From Chloroflexota bacterium (GTDB lineage Bacteria; Chloroflexota; Dehalococcoidia; UBA2979): a stretch of 10,679 nt of DNA. This document shows positions 1 to 6,045 of the stretch, one piece after another (the first letter of the stretch is position 1; each line of letters starts with the position of its first letter). The position numbers were made by a program, and so were the translations under genes. The DNA lies in NCBI GenBank assembly GCA_016875695.1, contig VGPB01000054.1:1-10679 (forward strand). Direction: 5' to 3'. The notes beneath the pieces were generated by a model. The model searched no databases and had not been told where the DNA came from. It saw nothing but the letters and a program-made list of their open reading frames with translations.

Positions 1-1188
1 AAGAGTCCCAACGCCGCGGCTCCGGACCGCGGCGCGTCGACTGGCGCCGCGGGGAGCTTCGACGCGGGCGGGCGCGACGACCTGGCGCTGCTAGTGGCGG
101 ACGCACCGTGCGCGGTGGCGGGGCTGTTCACGCGCAGCGCCGTCGTCGGCGAGGCGCTGGCGTGGACGCGAGAGCAGGTGGCGCGCGGGCGTACGCGGGC
201 GGTGGTCGTGAACTCCGGCAACGCGAACTGCTGCACCGGCGACCAGGGTGCGGCCGACGCGCGACGCATGGCGGAGCTCGCGGCGGCGCAGCTCGGCGTG
301 GCGGCGGAGGACGTGCTGGTCGGCTCGACGGGCGTGATCGGACGACTGCTGCCGATGGATCGCGTGACGGCCGGGATCGCGGCGCTGCGGCCGGCGGCGG
401 GCGGCGGCGACGCGTTCGCGCGCGCGATCATGACGACTGATACCCATCCGAAGCAGTCGGCGGTGCGCGTGGCGGCAGGTGGGCGCACCTACGTCGTCGG
501 CGGTGCGGCCAAGGGCTCGGGGATGATTCACCCGGATCTGGCGACGATGTTCGGGTTCCTGACGACGGATGCGCCGGCGGACCCGGCGTGGCTGCGCGCG
601 ACGCTTCGCGCGGTGTGCGACCGCTCGTTCAACATGGTCGACGTGGACATGGACACCTCGACGTGCGACATGGTGCTGGCGCTCGCGAGCGGGGCCGCGG
701 GCGGCGAGCCGGTGGCGGCCGGCCACCCTGCGGCGGCGGCGCTCGCGGCGGCATTTGAGGCGGTGGCGGTGCAGCTGGCGCGCGCGGTGGCGCGCGACGG
801 CGAGGGCGCGCGCACGCTGATCGAGGTGGTGGTGGAGGGTGCGGCCTCGGAGGCGGACGCGCGCGTCGCGGCGCGCACGATCAGCGCGTCGCCGCTGGTG
901 AAGACGGCGGTGACGGGGCGCGACCCGAACTGGGGGCGCGTGATGATGGCGGCGGGGCGCTCCGGCGCGGCGATGGACCCGCGCCGCGCCTCGGTGTGGA
1001 TCGGCGAGCACTGCGCGTTCGAGCGGGGGCAGCCGACGGCGGTGGAGCTGCGGCTGATCGCGCAGGCGATGGTGGCCGACGAGGTGCGCATTCGCGTGGA
1101 CCTCGCGGCGGGCGACGCGAGCGCGACGGCGTGGGGCTGCGACCTGACGGCCGACTACGTGCGCATCAACGCCGAGTACACCACGTGA
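1..1188 (+). CDS. argJ: Glutamate N-acetyltransferase ArgJ, 5'-partial
   Basis: ArgJ makes N-acetylglutamate and/or recycles acetyl from N-acetylornithine in arginine synthesis (cytoplasm). The frame is open to base 1 with no stop and has no clear start. The first visible codons already match the family N-terminus (DLALLVADAP, AGLFT), so only about ten residues are missing; 395 are visible against a usual 390-410. Residue numbers here count from the first visible codon. VVVNSGNAN lies near residue 70. KGSGMIHPDLATMFGFLTTDA holds the autocatalytic Ala-Thr cleavage site (Thr182 as nucleophile), which splits the proenzyme into alpha and beta chains. GRDPNWGRVMMAAGRSG and the C-terminal NAEYTT are also present. 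The stop overlaps the argB start in GTGA, which implies translational coupling. Sequence alone does not decide between the mono- and bifunctional form. Confidence 0.96.
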   Translation, partial: KSPNAAAPDRGASTGAAGSFDAGGRDDLALLVADAPCAVAGLFTRSAVVGEALAWTREQVARGRTRAVVVNSGNANCCTGDQGAADARRMAELAAAQLGVAAEDVLVGSTGVIGRLLPMDRVTAGIAALRPAAGGGDAFARAIMTTDTHPKQSAVRVAAGGRTYVVGGAAKGSGMIHPDLATMFGFLTTDAPADPAWLRATLRAVCDRSFNMVDVDMDTSTCDMVLALASGAAGGEPVAAGHPAAAALAAAFEAVAVQLARAVARDGEGARTLIEVVVEGAASEADARVAARTISASPLVKTAVTGRDPNWGRVMMAAGRSGAAMDPRRASVWIGEHCAFERGQPTAVELRLIAQAMVADEVRIRVDLAAGDASATAWGCDLTADYVRINAEYTT

Positions 1189-1958
1189 GCGCGAACCTCG
1201 CGCCGCTGGTGGTGAAAATCGGCGGCTCGACGCTCGGTGCGGGGGACACCACGCTCGACGACGTGGTCGCGCTGCAGCGCGAGGGCGTGCCGGTGGTGGT
1301 GGTGCACGGCGGCGGCGCGATGATCACGGAATGGCTCGACCGCCTGCAGGTGCCGTCCGAGTTCGTCGAGGGGCTGCGCGCGACATCGGCGGCAGCGCTG
1401 GAGGTGGTGATCGCGGTGCTGCGCGGCGTGATCAACACGCAGCTCGTGGCCGCGCTGCAGGAGCGGGGCGGGCGCGCGGTCGGACTGTCGGGCGTGGACA
1501 GCGGCACGGTGCTGGGCGAGCGCTACAACGCGCGACTCGGGCTCGTAGGCCGGATCACGGGCGTCGACGTGACGGCGCTGCAGGCGCTGCTAGGCGCGGG
1601 GGTGACGCCGGTGGTGGCGCCAATCGCGCTGGAGCCGCCCGCGCAACCGCTGAACGTGAACGCGGACACGGTCGCGGGCGAGCTGGCGCGCGCGCTAGGT
1701 GCGCGCGGGCTCGTGTTCCTCACGGATGTGGACGGGCTGCTGGACAGCGGGGGCGCGCTGCTGCCGCGGCTGGACGGCGCGCGTGCGGCGGTGCTGCGCG
1801 CCGACGGGACGATCGGCGGCGGGATGATCCCGAAGGTGGACGCGGGGCTGCGCGCGGCGGAGTCGCGCGCGACGACGCACATCGTCAACGGGCGGATCCC
1901 GGGTTCGCTGCGGCGCGTGGCCGCCGGCGAGGCGCTTGGCACACGAATCGAGGGATAG
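1185..1958 (+). CDS. argB: Acetylglutamate kinase ArgB
   Basis: Phosphorylates N-acetylglutamate, the second step of the acetylated arginine pathway. The GTG start at 1185 overlaps the argJ stop by four bases. This gives 257 residues starting just before the first beta strand (LVVKIGGSTLG). Visible amino-acid-kinase motifs are KIGGS (Lys11), HGGG (41-44), the Arg of GLRATS (65), GLSGVD (100-105), NVNAD (157-161), FLTDVDG, and GGGMIPK (Lys217). The N-terminal helix that mediates hexamer formation in arginine-inhibited kinases is absent, so the enzyme resembles the short E. coli type and may be arginine-insensitive (inference). LysZ-type kinases are close relatives, but the argJ and argD neighbours favour ArgB. 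A GAGGG ribosome-binding site for the next gene lies in its last codons. Confidence 0.96.
   Translation: MSANLAPLVVKIGGSTLGAGDTTLDDVVALQREGVPVVVVHGGGAMITEWLDRLQVPSEFVEGLRATSAAALEVVIAVLRGVINTQLVAALQERGGRAVGLSGVDSGTVLGERYNARLGLVGRITGVDVTALQALLGAGVTPVVAPIALEPPAQPLNVNADTVAGELARALGARGLVFLTDVDGLLDSGGALLPRLDGARAAVLRADGTIGGGMIPKVDAGLRAAESRATTHIVNGRIPGSLRRVAAGEALGTRIEG
1950..1954 (+). promoter_or_regulatory. Ribosome binding site deciding a TTG start
   Basis: GAGGG lies inside the last codons of argB and ends five bases before TTG at 1960. This placement favours 1960 over the in-frame TTG at 1936, which has no comparable site, and over ATG at 2014, which would remove a further 18 residues of the proline-rich N-terminus. 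Confidence 0.6.
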
Positions 1959-1959
1959 A

Positions 1960-4752
1960 TTGAGGTTTTTCGAGAACCGCGGCCCGCTCGGTCCGCCGCC
2001 AGACCCGTTCCGGATGCGCCAGCCGCCGGGGCCGTTCGGGTCGCCGCGGGCGCTGCGCTGGCTGGGGCTGGGCGTGGCGCTGCTGGTGGGCTTCTTCGCG
2101 CTGAGCGTGTTCAAGTCGATCTACGTCGACCTGCTGTGGTTCGACTCGGTGGGGTTCGAGCACGTGTACCGGCGAGTAATCGTGGCGCGGGTCGCGCTGT
2201 TCCTCGCGGGCGCGACGATCGCGGCGGCGGTGCTGGGAGCGAACATCTGGATCGCGCGACGGCTGGCGCCGCGCGGACTCGAGGAGTCATTCATCGAGGA
2301 AGTGGACCCACAGGCGATCCGACGCGTGGTGTCGGTGCTGCTGATCGCGGGGACGGCGTTCGTGGCGCTGATCTTCGGGGCGACGGCGGCGGGTGCATGG
2401 CAGACGCTGTTCGCGTGGCGGCAGCACGTGAGCTTCGGAGTGGTCGATCCGCAGTTCAGCCGGGACGCGTCGTTCTACCTGTTCGATCTGCCGGCGTACC
2501 AGTTCATCCAGAGCTGGATGCTGGGGCTGCTGATCATGTCGGCCCTGGCGGCCGGGGCGGTGTACGGGCTGGCGTTCTCGCTGCAGCGCTTCATATTCGT
2601 GATCACGCGCGGGATACGGGTGCACCTGTCGCTGCTTGGCGGACTGGCGCTGATCGCGATCGCAGCCGGCATCGGGCTGACGACGTACGACCTCGCGACG
2701 TCGAGCGGGGGGATCGTCGACGGCCTGACGTACACGGACGTGAACGCGCGGGTGCCAGTGCGGCTGGTGTTGGTGGTGCTGAGTGCGGCGGCGGGGGCGA
2801 CGGTGATCGCCAACGCATTTCTGGGCCAGGGATTCCGGGTGCCGGCGTTCGCGGTGGGGGCGTGGCTGTTCGCGAGCGTGGTGGGGGGCGGGCTATACCC
2901 GGCGGCGATGCAATCGCTGCAGGTGGAGCCAAACGAGCTGGAGAAGGAAGCGCCGTATATCGCGCACAACATCCGTTTCACGCGCCTCGCGTACGGGCTG
3001 GACAGCGTGGAAGAGAGCGACTATCCGGCGCGGCCGGCGCTGACCGTGGCCGACATCGCGGCGAACCAGGCGACGATCGACAACGCGCGGCTGTGGGATT
3101 CGGGGCCGCTGCGCGAGACTCTGACGCAGCTACAGTCGATCCGACCGTTTTACATGTTCAACGACATCGACATCGATCGCTACACGCTGCAGGGGCGCGA
3201 GCGACAGGTGATGCTCGGCGTGCGCGAGCTGGACATCTCGCGCGTGCAGGCGAACTGGACGCGCGAGCGGCTGCAGCTCACGCACGGCTTCGGCGCGGTG
3301 GTCACGACGGTGAACGAGGTGATCGACGAGGGCCTGCCGAACCTGCTGGTGCGCGACATCCCGCCCGCAAGCAACGCGTTGCCGGTGAGCATCGAGGGCA
3401 GCCGCATCTACTTCGGCGAGCGGACCACGCACTACGTGGTGGTGCGCACGAACGTAGCGGAGTTCGACTACCCACTGGGCGACGGCAACGCCGAGACGCG
3501 CTACGAGCCGGACCGGGGGATCCCGCTGTCCAACGCGTTCCGCCGGCTGGCGCTCGCGTGGGAGCTCGGGGACTCGAACCTGCTGATCTCGGGGCAGCTG
3601 GGGAGTGACTCGCGCGTGCTCATGCACCGCCAGCTGGCGGAGCGCATCCGGCGCGTAGCGCCGTTCCTGCAACTGGACCCGGACCCGTACGCGGTGATCC
3701 TCGACGGGCGCATCGTGTGGATCCAGGACGCGTACACCACGACCAATCGCTTCCCGTACTCGCAACACGCGGGTGGGGTGAACTACATCCGCAACAGCGT
3801 GAAGATCACGGTCGACGCGCTGACAGGCGACATGGCGTTCTACCTGGTCGATCCGACCGACCCGATCGCGGCGACGTGGGCGCGCATCTTCCCGCGGCTC
3901 TTTCAGCCGGCGGATGAGGTGCCGGCGAACGTCCGCGAGCACCTGCGCTACCCGGCGCAGATGTTCCAACTGCAGGCAGAGCTGTACCTGCGGTACCACA
4001 TCACCGACCCGCGCGTGTTCTTCGTGGGCGAGGACGTGTGGATGCTGCCGTTCCAACAGGCGCAGAGCGCGAAGGTATTCGAGCCGTACTACGTGACGAT
4101 GCGGCTGCCCGGCGAGACGGACGAGGAGTTCGTGATCGTGATGCCGTTCACGCCGCGCAACAAGCAGAACACGATCGCGTGGCTGGCGGGCCGCTCGGAC
4201 CCGGAGCACTACGGGACGCTGCGCGCGTATCGCTTCCCGAGCGACTCGCTGGTGTTCGGACCGGCGCAGGTGGAGGCGCGCATCGACCAGCATCCGGGCG
4301 TCTCGCAGCAACTCACGCTGTGGAACCAGGCGGGCTCCAACGTGATCCGCGGCAACCTGTTCATGCTGCCGATCGCGGATTCGTTCCTGTTCGTCGGGGG
4401 GATCTACCTGCAGGCAGACAACTCACCGCTGCCGGAGCTTAAGCGCATCGTGGTGGCGAACGGAAACGCGATCGCGATGGAGCCGACGTTCATCGAGGCG
4501 CTGGAGGTCGTGCTCGGCCAGCGGCCGTCGACGTTGCCGGGGGGCGGGGGCGCGGGGGCGCCGGGGCCCGGCAGCACGCCGACGCCCAGGCCAGCGACGG
4601 CGACCGCTACGCCGGGCGCGACAGCCACGGCGGCGCCGGGCTCGCTGCGCCAGCTGATCGAGGACGTGCGCCGCTCGAGCCAGGCGGCACAGCAGGAGCT
4701 CGATCGGCTGCGCGCGCTGCTGGACCAGATCGAGTCGCAGGCGCCGCGCTGA
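1960..4752 (+). CDS. UPF0182 family (COG1615) membrane protein
   Basis: Member of a family (PF03699) of unknown function; 930 residues from the TTG start at 1960. After a Pro/Gly/Arg-rich N-terminus, seven hydrophobic segments are visible near residues 34-52, 71-99, 121-145, 183-205, 220-242, 265-285 and 295-313. A large hydrophilic domain (about 314-859), probably extracytoplasmic, follows. Family hallmarks are DPQFSRDASFYLFDLP (163-178), VEPNELEKEAPYI followed by NIRFTR (322-342), and DIDIDRY (402-408). The tail has a Gly/Pro/Thr/Ala linker (about 860-894) and a charged amphipathic helix (895-930), probably a coiled coil. Translation starts one base after the argB stop and the SD lies within argB, so it is probably co-expressed with arginine genes. 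Nothing in it suggests a catalytic role in arginine synthesis. Family assignment is firm; function is unknown. Confidence 0.93.
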   Translation: MRFFENRGPLGPPPDPFRMRQPPGPFGSPRALRWLGLGVALLVGFFALSVFKSIYVDLLWFDSVGFEHVYRRVIVARVALFLAGATIAAAVLGANIWIARRLAPRGLEESFIEEVDPQAIRRVVSVLLIAGTAFVALIFGATAAGAWQTLFAWRQHVSFGVVDPQFSRDASFYLFDLPAYQFIQSWMLGLLIMSALAAGAVYGLAFSLQRFIFVITRGIRVHLSLLGGLALIAIAAGIGLTTYDLATSSGGIVDGLTYTDVNARVPVRLVLVVLSAAAGATVIANAFLGQGFRVPAFAVGAWLFASVVGGGLYPAAMQSLQVEPNELEKEAPYIAHNIRFTRLAYGLDSVEESDYPARPALTVADIAANQATIDNARLWDSGPLRETLTQLQSIRPFYMFNDIDIDRYTLQGRERQVMLGVRELDISRVQANWTRERLQLTHGFGAVVTTVNEVIDEGLPNLLVRDIPPASNALPVSIEGSRIYFGERTTHYVVVRTNVAEFDYPLGDGNAETRYEPDRGIPLSNAFRRLALAWELGDSNLLISGQLGSDSRVLMHRQLAERIRRVAPFLQLDPDPYAVILDGRIVWIQDAYTTTNRFPYSQHAGGVNYIRNSVKITVDALTGDMAFYLVDPTDPIAATWARIFPRLFQPADEVPANVREHLRYPAQMFQLQAELYLRYHITDPRVFFVGEDVWMLPFQQAQSAKVFEPYYVTMRLPGETDEEFVIVMPFTPRNKQNTIAWLAGRSDPEHYGTLRAYRFPSDSLVFGPAQVEARIDQHPGVSQQLTLWNQAGSNVIRGNLFMLPIADSFLFVGGIYLQADNSPLPELKRIVVANGNAIAMEPTFIEALEVVLGQRPSTLPGGGGAGAPGPGSTPTPRPATATATPGATATAAPGSLRQLIEDVRRSSQAAQQELDRLRALLDQIESQAPR

Positions 4753-4784
4753 CGGCACCCGACACGCAGCGCCATCCGCACGAG

Positions 4785-4790
4785 AAGGGA
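4785..4790 (+). promoter_or_regulatory. Ribosome binding site of argD
   Basis: AAGGGA ends eight bases before the GTG at 4799. A second GAGG (4793-4796) is too close to the start to be the main site. It supports 4799 over the internal in-frame ATG at codon 12. Confidence 0.6.
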
Positions 4791-4798
4791 CCGAGGCC

Positions 4799-5989
4799 GT
4801 GAGCGACATTCCGGCGCGCGAAGCGCGGGTGTACATGCAGGCCGGCCGGCGCCTGCCGGTGACGCTAGTGCGCGGGAAGGGGACGCGCGTCTGGGACGAC
4901 GGCGGCGCCGAGTACCTGGATTTCGTGGCGGGAATCGCGGTGGTCGCACTCGGGCATGCCGACCCGGCGCTCGCGGAGGTGATCGCGGAGCAGGCGCGGA
5001 CGCTAGTAACGGTCTCGAACCTGTTCTACACGCAGCCGCAGGTCGCGCTGGCGGAGCTGCTGGTGCAGCACTCGGCGCTGGACCGGGTGTTCTTCGTGAA
5101 CTCGGGGGCGGAGGCGAACGAGGGGGCGATCAAGCTCGCGCGCAAGTGGGGCGGGCTGCATCGCAACGGTGCGTACGAGATCATCAGCACGCACAACTCG
5201 TTCCACGGGCGGACGATGGGCAGCGTCTCGGCGACGGGGACGGCGCGCTATCGTGACCCGTTCGGGCCGCCGCTGCCGGGGTTCGTGTTCGTGGACTTCG
5301 ACGACGTTGGGGCGATCGAGGCGGCGACGAACGAGCGCACGGTGGCGGTGCTGCTGGAGCCGATCCAGGGCGAGGGCGGCATCAACGTGCCGGCAGACGA
5401 CTACCTGCGGCGGGTGCGCGCGTGGTGTGACGCGCAGCACCTGTTGCTGATCCTCGACGAGGTGCAGACGGGGATGGGGCGCACCGGGACGCTGTGGGCG
5501 TACGAGCAGTCCGGCGCGGAGCCCGACATCATGACCTCGGCGAAGGGGCTGGGGGGCGGCGTGCCGATCGGCGCGGTGCTCGCGAAGGAGCACGCAGCGA
5601 TGTTCGAGCCCGGCGACCACGGCAACACGTTCGGCGGGAACCCGCTGGCGACGGCGGCAGGGCTGCACGTGCTGCGGCGGCTGACGGAGGGGGGCGTGCT
5701 GGCGCACGCGCGGGCGCGCGGCGAGCAGCTGGCGCAGCGGCTGCGCGGGCTCGAGGACCGGCATGCGGTGGTGCGCGGTGTGCGCGGGCGCGGGCTGCTG
5801 CGCGGGCTCGAATTGCACCGCGAGATCGCGCCGCAGGTCGTCGCGGCCGGCCTCGGGCACGGCGTGCTGCTCAACGCGGTGCGCCCGGACGTGGTGCGCA
5901 TGATGCCGCCGCTCACGTTGACCGCGGAGGAGGTCGACGCGGGCGTCGACCGACTGGAGGCTGCGCTGGTAGAGGCGGAGCAGGCCTAG
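4799..5989 (+). CDS. argD: Acetylornithine aminotransferase ArgD
   Basis: PLP enzyme that converts N-acetylglutamate semialdehyde to N-acetylornithine with glutamate as amino donor. It has 396 residues, the usual family length (class III aminotransferase). The GTG start has an AAGGGA site. Visible motifs are WDDGGAEYLDFVAGIAVVALGH, NSGAEANEGAIKLARKWG (phosphate-binding turn), FHGRTMGSVSATG, LLEPIQGEGGI, LDEVQTGMGRTG (Asp220 contacts the PLP ring nitrogen), TSAKGLGGGVPIGA (Lys249 is the predicted Schiff-base lysine) and GNTFGGNPLATAAGL. The gene lies 46 bases after the UPF0182 stop, so it is probably in the same transcript. GIAVV replaces the common GIAVN, a minor change. Other omega-aminotransferases share this fold, but the argJ-argB context makes ArgD the best call. 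Confidence 0.95.
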   Translation: MSDIPAREARVYMQAGRRLPVTLVRGKGTRVWDDGGAEYLDFVAGIAVVALGHADPALAEVIAEQARTLVTVSNLFYTQPQVALAELLVQHSALDRVFFVNSGAEANEGAIKLARKWGGLHRNGAYEIISTHNSFHGRTMGSVSATGTARYRDPFGPPLPGFVFVDFDDVGAIEAATNERTVAVLLEPIQGEGGINVPADDYLRRVRAWCDAQHLLLILDEVQTGMGRTGTLWAYEQSGAEPDIMTSAKGLGGGVPIGAVLAKEHAAMFEPGDHGNTFGGNPLATAAGLHVLRRLTEGGVLAHARARGEQLAQRLRGLEDRHAVVRGVRGRGLLRGLELHREIAPQVVAAGLGHGVLLNAVRPDVVRMMPPLTLTAEEVDAGVDRLEAALVEAEQA

Positions 5990-6002
5990 GGACGCCTCCC
6001 AA

Positions 6003-6027
6003 CGCCGCTCCTATACTCGGAGCGGCG
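6003..6027 (+). terminator. GC hairpin after argD, possible terminator
   Basis: CGCCGCTCC pairs perfectly with GGAGCGGCG around a seven-base TATACTC loop. It begins 13 bases after the argD stop and ends 18 bases before the kinase start. There is no T-run after it, so classical Rho-independent termination is doubtful. The loop also contains TATACT, which resembles a -10 element, but I see no matching -35 box. Confidence 0.4.
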
Positions 6028-6045
6028 GGCAGACGGGTCGGCGCG

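Noticed and set aside
1936..1959. TTG at 1936 as the UPF0182 start
   Set aside because: The GAGGG site is placed for TTG 1960; the extra eight residues lie inside argB and look unconserved.
3130..4311. Long open frame on the - strand opposite UPF0182 (393 codons)
   Set aside because: It is a high-GC shadow, rich in Arg/His/Val and without domain motifs; the + strand carries conserved UPF0182 sequence.
5494..6045. Upstream in-frame extension of the kinase N-terminus into argD
   Set aside because: It is Arg/Ala nonsense out of frame with conserved ArgD; kinase-like sequence begins at ATG 6046.
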